Shown here: positions 35,718 through 46,835 of the stretch, piece by piece | Position numbering within the stretch: the stretch's first letter is position 1 | How the letters are laid out: every line of letters begins with the position of its first letter | Assembly: GCF_009770985.1 (NCBI RefSeq) | Contig: NZ_WSRW01000002.1 | Span: 682,001 to 746,000 of the forward strand | From: Mucilaginibacter lacusdianchii | Lineage (GTDB): Bacteria > Bacteroidota > Bacteroidia > Sphingobacteriales > Sphingobacteriaceae | Length of the DNA stretch: 64,000 nucleotides | Direction: 5' to 3' | Notes under the pieces: model-generated | The model's input: only the letters and a program-made list of their open reading frames with translations | The model's database searches: none | Told to the model about the DNA's origin: nothing | Made by a program: the position numbers and the translations under genes

Positions 35718-35773
35718 TGATAGTGACACCTAATTTGATTTCAAACAAATTACTTCTTAACATAAAATTGAAG

Positions 35774-36949
35774 TCAGGCCTGCTCGTTTCTATTATACTC
35801 TTGTTCAGTACCTTTAAACATATCCAGTAATTTATTTACTGCATCTTCACCATGCATCATCGCTGTTGAATCAAGTGTAATTTTTGTGATGGCAGAAGCC
35901 CGTTCAAGCATTTGTTTTTCATAGGCTGCTATTGCCTCTTTTACCGTTGCGTATTCATTGCTTGTTAAATGCGTGGCAAGTTCCATGGCATCTTGCATGG
36001 CCATGTTAACACCTTCGCCGGCATAAGGCGGCATCCGGTGGGCGGCATCGCCTATCATTGTCAAATTAGCTATAGGTTCCCAATGCTGGTTTAACGGGTA
36101 ATGATATTGCGGCCGGGGAATAAACCATAAATCGTCACTCAAAAACAGCTCTTGCCATACATTGCTCCACGAACTGAATGCATGCTTGAACCACTGCAAT
36201 ACTTGCTGCTTATTGTTAAAATCGATACCGCTTTCTTTAATCCAATTCTCAGACACTTTGCATCCGGTGTAAAACGACAGACTTCCATCGCCTTTGCCGC
36301 TCAGTATCAAAGATTGCCCATTACCCATAGCGAAAACTTTGCCGCCATCCGTCAAATGGTTTAAATGAGGTGCATTTTGTTCGGCATGGTAAACATTGCC
36401 TTCTATGATAGTGATGCCCGAGTAGATAGGTTTGATATCCGTAATTATCGGTCGTATTTTGGAGTTAGCGCCATCTGCCGCAATTACAATGTCAGCATAG
36501 GCCTTACTGCCATTTTTGAAGTACAGCATCCAGCCCTCGCCGCTTTTATCCATAGAGATGAAATGGCTGTTCCATACTACTGTATCATCATTCAAAGAAT
36601 CGAGCAGTATGTGCCTTAACGGACCGCGGTCTATTTCGGGGCGATTTTCGGCTAAACCTTCAGTGGCATGGTCATCAAACTTAATGTCAACGTTTTGATC
36701 GGTTACGCGAAGTTTGCCTGCATGCGGACGATAATTTGCGTAAAACGCATCGATAAGCCCTGCCCTACGCAATGCTTCGAGTCCCGATTCTTCATGCAAA
36801 TCCAGCGTCGCGCCTTGTACACGAACTTCTTTGCCGGCGTCGCGCTCATACACTTTTACGTCGGCGCCTGCTAATTGTAGCAACCTGGCTAAGGTTAACC
36901 CACCGGGGCCACCACCTACTATGGCTATTCGTTTATTATTGATAATCAT
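35774..36949 (-). CDS. TetX-related FAD-dependent monooxygenase
   Basis: The 391-residue flavoprotein matches the TetX group in order and spacing: dinucleotide motif 'IAIVGGGPGGLTLARLL' (8-24), 'VYERD' (about 33-37), 'GATLDLHEESGLEALRRAGL', 'RPEIDRGPLRHILLDSL', and 'TMIGDAAHRMPPYAGEGVN' near 300. The enzyme should hydroxylate an aromatic or polyketide-like substrate using NADPH and O2. From memory of TetX, the drug-contacting Gln192, Arg213 and His234 fall here at Glu, Ser and Ser ('GQSLILS', 'SLSFYTG'), so tetracycline inactivation is doubtful. It follows an AraC-type regulator gene by 30 bp on the same strand. Confidence 0.88.
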   Translation of the reverse strand: MIINNKRIAIVGGGPGGLTLARLLQLAGADVKVYERDAGKEVRVQGATLDLHEESGLEALRRAGLIDAFYANYRPHAGKLRVTDQNVDIKFDDHATEGLAENRPEIDRGPLRHILLDSLNDDTVVWNSHFISMDKSGEGWMLYFKNGSKAYADIVIAADGANSKIRPIITDIKPIYSGITIIEGNVYHAEQNAPHLNHLTDGGKVFAMGNGQSLILSGKGDGSLSFYTGCKVSENWIKESGIDFNNKQQVLQWFKHAFSSWSNVWQELFLSDDLWFIPRPQYHYPLNQHWEPIANLTMIGDAAHRMPPYAGEGVNMAMQDAMELATHLTSNEYATVKEAIAAYEKQMLERASAITKITLDSTAMMHGEDAVNKLLDMFKGTEQEYNRNEQA

Positions 36950-36979
36950 TTTTACCTTGTTAAATATTACAAGGCAAAA

Positions 36980-37729
36980 TTATTTAGATGGCAAGGTCGA
37001 AAATTGTATAAATCGGTCGTTTTCATTTTTGGCGAGTTCTTTTGGAACAACACCGGCATACTTTTTTATTTCCCTGATAAAATGAGATTGGTCACTAAAG
37101 TTACCTTCTGGAAAAAGCCTGCCTTGCTTAATGTGTGGAAACGAGGCCCGGAAACGTAATATATTACAATAGGATTTTAATGAGACGCCCAGTGTATATT
37201 GAAAATAGCGGTTGATTTGCCTGCTGCTCCAGCCTGCTCTCGCTGATAAATCTTTTACGGATATAGCACCGTTTGATGCATATATCAAGTCAAAAAGCTT
37301 TTGTTTGCGTATGTCAACCTCTTTCTTCGCTATTACTAACAGCTTTTCTGTGAGTTGTGTACAAAGCTCGTGCTTAGACTGATTCTGGTTGATTTCAACG
37401 CCAAAATAATCAGCAGGCAACATCGTTGCCGTATCGGTCAATATGGGTAAAAGGTTTTTAAACAAATACGCTACACCCAGAGGCCGGAAGCTAATGCTGA
37501 ACATGGCAAACTTAGCCGGTATTTCGCCTCGTGACGGCTTGCTTTCTAAACCGAGCAAACTGAAATTATGTGGGGCATCAGAAGATAATATAGCATCTAC
37601 ACGACCGTCTGGTAGTATGATGACCTGCTTGCTTTCGTCAGACTTATTTTCCAGCATCCAAAAACTTTCTACCAGATGACTCAGTTCGGGCACTGGTTGA
37701 ACAAGTTGAAAGTCGATGGCATTTGTCAT
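36980..37729 (-). CDS. AraC-type regulator with DUF6597-like N-terminal domain
   Basis: The 249-residue protein has an N-terminal domain 'LSHLVESFWMLENKSDESKQ' and 'ILPDGRVDAIL' (about 15-70), typical of DUF6597-containing regulators, and a C-terminal AraC helix-turn-helix ('SVKDLSARAGWSSRQINRYF'). It is located 30 bp upstream of the TetX-like monooxygenase on the same strand, suggesting an operon in which it senses the enzyme's substrate. Inducer unknown. Confidence 0.88.
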   Translation of the reverse strand: MTNAIDFQLVQPVPELSHLVESFWMLENKSDESKQVIILPDGRVDAILSSDAPHNFSLLGLESKPSRGEIPAKFAMFSISFRPLGVAYLFKNLLPILTDTATMLPADYFGVEINQNQSKHELCTQLTEKLLVIAKKEVDIRKQKLFDLIYASNGAISVKDLSARAGWSSRQINRYFQYTLGVSLKSYCNILRFRASFPHIKQGRLFPEGNFSDQSHFIREIKKYAGVVPKELAKNENDRFIQFSTLPSK

Positions 37730-37839
37730 GTAGTTAGAAAACCGATTTAAATATGGACACTAAACTTATTTTTGCTCGTCGGATTTAAACAATAATAAGC
37801 ATCAGCCCCCAGATATTTCATTACAAATGCAGTAATAGT

Positions 37840-38337
37840 TTAATGCAAGCTAATTACCCGTGTCATTTGCCATTTACTATCTCTTAACCGCCAGATGACA
37901 ACAAACTTACTCGGATGGCTTTCGCCGGGCTCGGCAATATTATGGAAAGTATGATAACCGAATTCGACAGCACCATAGCCGTGTATTTCATAAACTTCAA
38001 TACTGCCCGTCACCAGCGTACGAGTAACCTTGCCACAAATATTGTTCTGTATAGCTTGTATAAGCTCTTTTTTTGAGGCAGATAGGCCCCCACGATCATG
38101 GTAAAACTCAATATCATCTGCCGTAAGCGAATCCATTTTTGCCAGGTTACAGTGATTGTAGGTATCAAAATAAATGCTATCAAGCTTTGCAACGGTATTG
38201 TACAATTCTCTCGAGGCTGGCACATACGGTTCGGGTACATAGCGGGTTGCGGCGGATTTAGCTTGAGCAAAAGTATGTGTACTAACAATAGGCCCCAGGC
38301 CAATAATCAGTAAAAAAGATAAAACCAATGTCTTCAT
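37840..38337 (-). CDS. Secreted NTF2-like (DUF4440) protein
   Basis: The 165-residue protein has a signal peptide ending near 'HTFAQ'. The rest is NTF2-like: 'LDSIYFDTYNHCNLAKMDSL' (helix), 'TADDIEFYHDRGGLS', and a closing sheet ending 'VVIWRLRDSKWQMTRVISLH'. DUF4440 proteins are often secreted in this phylum and have no assigned reaction. It is separated from the AraC gene by 110 bp and appears monocistronic. Confidence 0.85.
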   Translation of the reverse strand: MKTLVLSFLLIIGLGPIVSTHTFAQAKSAATRYVPEPYVPASRELYNTVAKLDSIYFDTYNHCNLAKMDSLTADDIEFYHDRGGLSASKKELIQAIQNNICGKVTRTLVTGSIEVYEIHGYGAVEFGYHTFHNIAEPGESHPSKFVVIWRLRDSKWQMTRVISLH

Positions 38338-38513
38338 AGTTATAAGTCTGCCGGGGAAGCAAAAATGTTACACGGCGTTTTACTTAAATACTACCGGGAA
38401 ATTGTCGCAAAGCTTAGAGCAAGTTTTTAATAAATTTTATTGAGTACACTACATGCATTATTAGCAATAAGCCAACAGCATGGTAGTTTGTTTAATGGTG
38501 ACCATAGATGAAT

Positions 38514-38547
38514 AAAAAAAGTCTACCGGATAGACAGACTTTTTTTT
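38514..38547. terminator. Bidirectional terminator next to GH97 gene
   Basis: AAAAAAAGTCT (38514-38524) pairs with AGACTTTTTTT (38536-38546) and an inner GTCTA/TAGAC alternative exists. Long A and T tracts on both sides make a classic intrinsic terminator. It lies 54 bp past the end of the minus-strand GH97 gene. Confidence 0.85.
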
Positions 38548-38600
38548 AATTAGTGTTTTATAATCATATCATCACAACACACTTGAATAGGTAAGTACCT

Positions 38601-41437
<2,837 letters not shown>

Positions 41438-43531
41438 ATGCGTAAACTGTTTCTTACTTTATTGTTTATACTCACTTGTTCTATTTATAGCAATGCACAA
41501 GTGCTCACTTCGCCAGATAAAAAGCTGGCTCTTACCTTTAGCTTGAATACAAATGGCGAGCCCACTTATAAGCTTGCTTACCAGCAAAAGGATGTTGTAA
41601 AAACCAGCAAATTAGGAATCGAAACGCAAAATGTACCCTCTTTTAATCAAGGTTTCACCCTTGCTAAATCAGAAACCAGCACTTTTGATGAAACCTGGAA
41701 CCCTGTTTGGGGCGAACAAAAATCCATTAGGAACCATTATAACGAGCTGTTAGTTACGCTAAGCCAAAAGTCTGTTCAAGGGCGGTTAATGCGTATTCGT
41801 TTTCGTTTATTTAATGATGGGTTAGGCTTTCGTTACGAATTTCCGGTACAGCAGGATTTGACCTATTTTACCGTTACCAGCGAAGATACGGAGTTTCAGC
41901 TGACCGGCGATCACAAGGCTTTTTGGATACCAGGCGATTATGATTCAAACGAATACTTGTACACCACATCGAAGCTGAGTGAGGCAGACGGGTGGAAACA
42001 ACCGCTGATTTCGAACGGAACAAATCAGGAAAACAGGCCAGACCGCCGTGCGGTTCAAACGCCACTGATGCTTAAAACACAGGACGGTTTATATATTAAC
42101 ATTCATGAAGCGGCTTTGATAAATTATCCCGCCATGCAGTTGCACGTTGATCCGTCAAATCATTTGTTAACGGCTGATTTAGTACCAGATGTAAAAAACA
42201 ACAAAGCTTACCTGCGTACACCCAATCATACACCTTGGCGTACCGTTATCGTTAGCAATAAAGCAACAGATATTTTATCTTCCACACTCATTCTTAACTT
42301 AAATGAACCTACCACTATCAACAACACCAGTTGGATAAAACCCATGAAGTTTATGGGCGTATGGTGGGAAATGCAGATTGGCCACAGCAGCTGGTCATAT
42401 GCTGATAACGAGGATGCTAAAGATGCAAAGGGTGGTCTAATACCCCATGGTCATCACGGTGCCAATACAGCTAATGTAAAGCGCTATATTGATTTTGCAT
42501 CGCAACAAGGCATACAAGGTTTATTAGTAGAAGGCTGGAACACCGGTTGGGAAGAATGGGGTGCCGAGAAAGAAGATAAATTCAGCATGGTTACGCCATA
42601 TCCCGATTTTGATATTAATGAAATTACCCGCTATGCCAAAGCCAAAGGGGTAATGATGATTATGCACAACGAAACCGGCGGCGGCGCTACCAGTTATGAA
42701 AGACAGATGGATACAGCTTTCCGTTTTATGAACAAATATGGCTATACATCTGTAAAAACTGGTTATGTGGGTAGAATTGTACCAAGGGGCGAACATCACG
42801 ATGGCCAGTGGATGGTGAACCATTATATTCGTGCCGCCGAAAAAGCAGCGCAATACCACGTTGCTATAGATATGCACGAGCCGGTAAGGCCAACAGGTTT
42901 GCAGCGTACTTATCCAAATTTTATGGCAAGCGAGGCGGGCCGTGGTAATGAGTGGAACGCGTTTAGTGCCGGAAGTCCGCCCGAGCACGAAACTATTTTA
43001 CCATTTACCCGGTTGATGGGTGGGCCGATGGACTACACGCCGGGCATCTTTAAATTAACTAAGTATGCTAAAGGTGATAGCTTACGGCACATGCATACCA
43101 CATTAGCTAAGCAATTAGCGCTTTACGTAACTATGTATAGTCCGCTGCAAATGGTAGCCGACTTGCCTGAAAACTACCAGGCTTACCCGGACGCTTTCCA
43201 ATTTATTAAAGATGTGGCTGTGGACTGGGACAACAGCTATGTATTAGAAGCCGAACCGGGCGACTATTTAACCATAGCCCGTAAAGCCAAGGATAAAAAC
43301 GAATGGTATGTTGGTAGCATCACCGATGAAATGGCCCGAACAGCCGTTGTGAAATTTGACTATTTACCTAAGGGCAAAACTTTTGAAGCCACTATTTATG
43401 CCGATGGTGAAGACGCCAGTTATGATAAAAATCCGCAAAGCTATGCTATTCGCAAAATAAAGGTGACTTCTAAAACAGTGCTAAAACAGCAAGTTGCATC
43501 AGGCGGTGGCTTTGCCATCAGCGTTAAATAA
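41438..43531 (+). CDS. Secreted GH97 alpha-glucosidase paralogue (inverting type)
   Basis: Start at ATG 41438 gives a signal peptide ('MRKLFLTLLFILTCSIYSNA') and 697 residues. It aligns end to end with the GH97 protein at 38601-40706, sharing the last ~70 residues almost word for word ('ATIYADG.DASYDKNPQSY'). Catalytic-region glutamates are kept: Glu412 in 'MHNETGGG', Glu481 in 'MHEPVRPTG' and Glu505 in 'GNEWNAF'; 'VKTGYVG' again has Gly, so it is of the inverting type. Differences around the active site ('HHETSGS' vs 'HNETGGG', 'EYESFGG' vs 'EWNAFSAG') suggest a different linkage or chain preference. It is divergent from its paralogue. Confidence 0.95.
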   Translation: MRKLFLTLLFILTCSIYSNAQVLTSPDKKLALTFSLNTNGEPTYKLAYQQKDVVKTSKLGIETQNVPSFNQGFTLAKSETSTFDETWNPVWGEQKSIRNHYNELLVTLSQKSVQGRLMRIRFRLFNDGLGFRYEFPVQQDLTYFTVTSEDTEFQLTGDHKAFWIPGDYDSNEYLYTTSKLSEADGWKQPLISNGTNQENRPDRRAVQTPLMLKTQDGLYINIHEAALINYPAMQLHVDPSNHLLTADLVPDVKNNKAYLRTPNHTPWRTVIVSNKATDILSSTLILNLNEPTTINNTSWIKPMKFMGVWWEMQIGHSSWSYADNEDAKDAKGGLIPHGHHGANTANVKRYIDFASQQGIQGLLVEGWNTGWEEWGAEKEDKFSMVTPYPDFDINEITRYAKAKGVMMIMHNETGGGATSYERQMDTAFRFMNKYGYTSVKTGYVGRIVPRGEHHDGQWMVNHYIRAAEKAAQYHVAIDMHEPVRPTGLQRTYPNFMASEAGRGNEWNAFSAGSPPEHETILPFTRLMGGPMDYTPGIFKLTKYAKGDSLRHMHTTLAKQLALYVTMYSPLQMVADLPENYQAYPDAFQFIKDVAVDWDNSYVLEAEPGDYLTIARKAKDKNEWYVGSITDEMARTAVVKFDYLPKGKTFEATIYADGEDASYDKNPQSYAIRKIKVTSKTVLKQQVASGGGFAISVK

Positions 43532-43560
43532 AGGTTGACAAGACTTCGATTTTTTTCAAT

Positions 43561-43601
43561 TATAACAAAAAAGCAGGCTAAACACCTGCTTTTTTGTTAT
43601 A
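43561..43601. terminator. 17-bp perfect bidirectional terminator
   Basis: Arms 43561-43577 and 43585-43601 are exact complements (core AAAAAAGCAGG / CCTGCTTTTTT) with a 7-nt loop. It lies between the convergent GH97 and permease genes and has U-runs in both directions. Confidence 0.95.
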
Positions 43602-43615
43602 GCTCAACCGAATGG

Positions 43616-45049
43616 TTAGGCCTGTATCTTGCTGTTACGCTTTCCGTAGCCGAAATATATGACCAAACCAATGCCCAGCCAAATAAGCAATCTTAACCAG
43701 GTATCTCCCGGTAAAAAAGTCATCATGGCAAAGCAGGTTAAAATGCCCAGTATAGGCACTAGCGGCACCAGCGGTGTTTTAAATGGCCGCACGGCGTCGG
43801 GTTGTTGCTTTCTTAAAATCAGCACACCGGCACAAACCATTACAAAAGCCAGCAGGGTACCAATGCTGGTCATCTCGCCCACTACCCTAATGGGTACAAA
43901 AGCCGCAAAAATGGCAATGAATGAGCAAAGCACAATATTTGATTTCCTGGGCGTGCGAAACCGTGGATGAACGTCGGAAAATACTTTTGGCAACAGGCCA
44001 TCTTTTGACATCGAATAAAACACCCGCGACTGCCCTAAAAGATCAACCAAAATAACGGATGTATAGCCTATCAAAATTGCCAGAACAACAGCTTTGCTTA
44101 ACCAAGGGTAATGCGTTTTTTCGATAGCGATAGCAACCGGCGCGCCCGAACCGATGAATTCTTTATAATTAGCCATACCGGTCATCACGTGTGCAAAAAC
44201 CACAAATAAAACGGTACACACCAGCAAAGAGCCGATGATACCGATGGGCATGTTACGTTGCGGATTCTTGGCTTCCTGAGCAGCGGTGGATACCGCATCA
44301 AAGCCAATAAATACAAAGAATACCAACCCTGCGCCTCTTAACACGCCCGACCAGCCATACTCGCCCCATACGCCTGTGTTTTGAGGAATATAAGGATGAT
44401 AATTTTGCGGATTGATGTATGACCAACCTACAGCAATAAAGGTAAGCACCACCCCCACTTTCAAAGTTACAATAATGGCATTTACCCATGCCGAACCTTT
44501 TGTACCTCGAACAATAATGGCAGTAACTAAAACCACAATCAGTGCTGCAGGCAGGTTAATGATGCCATGTACCAAACTGCCGTCTGCTGCTTTTGCCGTT
44601 TCAAACGGCGACAGGGTAAGTTGAGGGGGTAAATACAAATCAAACCACGAAAGGAACTTGGTAAGGTATTGTGACCAGCTGATAGCCACTGTTGCCGCCC
44701 CTACCGAATACTCGAGTACCAAATCCCAACCGATAATCCAGGCAAAAAGCTCGCCCATGGTTGCGTACGAATAGGTATAAGCACTGCCTGCCACTGGTAT
44801 CATGGCCGAAAACTCAGCATAGCATAAAGCAGCAAACGTACAACCTAGCGCGGCTATTATAAATGACAAGGTAACCGCCGGACCAGAGTGCTGCCCGGCC
44901 GCTATACCGGTAAGGGAAAACAACCCGGCGCCAATAATAATCCCGATACCAATTAAGATTAGATTCAGCGGCCCTAATGAGCGTTTTAAAGCATTCTCAC
45001 TATCATCTGCCGATTCTTTTAGCAGTAAACTAATCGGTTTTATTCTCAT
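43616..45049 (-). CDS. APC-family amino acid permease (cationic amino acid transporter type)
   Basis: A 477-residue inner-membrane protein with about 12-13 TM segments. TM1 has the APC signature 'GIGIIIGAGLFSLTGIAAG' (about 34-52), with unwound GAGLF; 'CYAEFSAMIPVAGSAYTYSY' and 'GWDLVLEYSVGAATVAISWS' follow as in YfnA/CAT-type transporters. It should import amino acids by proton symport; the specificity is not readable. It is monocistronic, converging on a strong terminator and divergent from an acyltransferase gene. Confidence 0.93.
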   Translation of the reverse strand: MRIKPISLLLKESADDSENALKRSLGPLNLILIGIGIIIGAGLFSLTGIAAGQHSGPAVTLSFIIAALGCTFAALCYAEFSAMIPVAGSAYTYSYATMGELFAWIIGWDLVLEYSVGAATVAISWSQYLTKFLSWFDLYLPPQLTLSPFETAKAADGSLVHGIINLPAALIVVLVTAIIVRGTKGSAWVNAIIVTLKVGVVLTFIAVGWSYINPQNYHPYIPQNTGVWGEYGWSGVLRGAGLVFFVFIGFDAVSTAAQEAKNPQRNMPIGIIGSLLVCTVLFVVFAHVMTGMANYKEFIGSGAPVAIAIEKTHYPWLSKAVVLAILIGYTSVILVDLLGQSRVFYSMSKDGLLPKVFSDVHPRFRTPRKSNIVLCSFIAIFAAFVPIRVVGEMTSIGTLLAFVMVCAGVLILRKQQPDAVRPFKTPLVPLVPILGILTCFAMMTFLPGDTWLRLLIWLGIGLVIYFGYGKRNSKIQA

Positions 45050-45314
45050 ATCGTAATTTTGGGTGCGAATTTAGAAATAATTAAAGTCGGCAGCTTTACT
45101 GTTTTGTTTTATATGATCGTGTTCTTTACAACATTGAACACTTCCTAACCCGTTAACTTAGTAAAAGCGCGCTTAGTACACGGCTGTATCGAAATATTAT
45201 TCTATCTGTTGCTACTTAGACTATTTGTATAATAAACAACAAAATTCATCTTTCATTACAAATTCGTCAGTTAAAGTGACTTGAGTTTATTATTTTTAGA
45301 GCAAATTTACTGTC

Positions 45315-46550
45315 ATGACGCCAAAATTATTGAACAAAGAAGATAAAATCTTCTTTGCAAACCTTGATGGATTACGCTTTTTGGCGTTTATGGCTGTTTT
45401 TATTCAGCACACTAATAATGCTTGGGTAGCTAACCTTCATTTTTACCGCCATTACTGGGACAGGGTTTTGAACCTTCTACTACACTTAGGAGCACAGGGA
45501 GTATCGTTCTTTTTTGTTTTAAGCGGTTTTTTAATTACCTATTTACTGCTTCAGGAAACTGAAAAGAAAGGTCGTGTCAATGTAGTTTACTTTTATATAC
45601 GCCGGGCATTACGCATCTGGCCGTTATATTATTTATTGGTAATATTAGAATTCACAGTATTCCCAATAATATGCAAATATGCAGGGTTGCAAACTACGCC
45701 TGGTATTAGTCCGCTATATGTTGTAACCTTCTTATCTAATTTTAACTTTTTAGATATTGCAAAAGCTTCTGGTTTTCATCATACTATGCTTGGCCCAATA
45801 TGGTCTGTTGCGGTGGAGGAGCAATTTTATTTTATCTGGCCGTTGCTTTTTTACTTTATTCCTAAAAAGTTCTACAAATATATTTTCCCGGCAATTGTTG
45901 TCTTATGCTACGTTTTTCGCTATCAGCACAGGGCAGATGGTAGTACCATGTACTTTCACACCTTAAGTGTTTGTGGCGATTTGGCTATCGGCGGACTATT
46001 TGCATACTATGCTTTTTATTCTACAAAGTTTAAAAGCTGGTTTCAAAATTTAACTAAGCTGCAAACGGCACTAATTTATTTTTTGGGTTTCTGCTGGTTA
46101 CTTTTTAGTTCACAAACACACCATGCTCAATCGGTAGGTTTATTCATGAGAATTGGCAACTGCCTTCTTTTTGCCTTTGTGATTTTAGAGCAGAATTATA
46201 ACCAACGTTCGTTGTTTAAACTTTCTAACAACCGCTTTATGAGTAAGTGGGGTAAGTATACTTACGGGCTATATCTGCTACACCCTATAGGTGTAGATTT
46301 GGCTACCGAAGTAGGCAACAAGTATTTTGGCGCTTATAGCAGAAGTCTTTTCATAAATGAACTAGCTTTCCGCTTAATTGCACTTATCATATCATTTGTA
46401 GTAAGCTACGTATCATACGAATTTTTTGAAAAGCACTTTCTGAAACTTAAAGACAGGTTTGCCATTGTTAAAACCAGATCACATACTAAAGAAGCATCAA
46501 CCATCACATCTAATGCTACAGACGAAACTTTAGAAACTAAGTTATCATAA
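45315..46550 (+). CDS. Acyltransferase 3 (OafA/YrhL-like) membrane protein
   Basis: A 411-residue multi-TM protein (about ten segments). N-terminal motif 'FANLDGLRFLAFMAVFIQHT' (with the usual R and catalytic-region His), 'FFVLSGFLITYLL' and 'YIRRALRIWPLYYLL' are diagnostic; 'WSVAVEEQFYFIWPL' follows near 155. Such enzymes O-acylate surface polysaccharides, lipids or peptidoglycan from the periplasmic side. The acceptor is unknown. No polysaccharide genes are next to it, so it appears as a stand-alone gene. Confidence 0.93.
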   Translation: MTPKLLNKEDKIFFANLDGLRFLAFMAVFIQHTNNAWVANLHFYRHYWDRVLNLLLHLGAQGVSFFFVLSGFLITYLLLQETEKKGRVNVVYFYIRRALRIWPLYYLLVILEFTVFPIICKYAGLQTTPGISPLYVVTFLSNFNFLDIAKASGFHHTMLGPIWSVAVEEQFYFIWPLLFYFIPKKFYKYIFPAIVVLCYVFRYQHRADGSTMYFHTLSVCGDLAIGGLFAYYAFYSTKFKSWFQNLTKLQTALIYFLGFCWLLFSSQTHHAQSVGLFMRIGNCLLFAFVILEQNYNQRSLFKLSNNRFMSKWGKYTYGLYLLHPIGVDLATEVGNKYFGAYSRSLFINELAFRLIALIISFVVSYVSYEFFEKHFLKLKDRFAIVKTRSHTKEASTITSNATDETLETKLS

Positions 46551-46835
46551 GCAATTAATAAACTATACAAAACTTTAGAGGATAAACCCTCAAATTTTTT
46601 CAAAAATTCATTGAAGGCTATTGGTTACTATTAACCATTGGTTAACCGCTTCATTTTCAATTTATAGCTGTTCATCAATTTCAGCCTTTATCCCACTTCT
46701 TTGTCACTGTACACCTTAGGTCAAGAAAACAGCATTATAATTAATTTTAGTTTTAGCCGTTGAAACCCAAAGGAGTGAAGCACGTATAACTCCGTATAGT
46801 TAATTCCCCTAAAATTTAACTATTGATTATACTCA

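Noticed and set aside
35774..36949. Annotation as a tetracycline-resistance gene
   Set aside because: The fold is TetX-like, but key drug-contacting positions appear changed, so calling it tet(X) would overstate the evidence.
42524..42988. 154-residue minus-strand frame inside a GH97 gene
   Set aside because: Antisense to the GH97 catalytic region; a similar shadow occurs in the paralogue, which reflects GH97 codon pattern.
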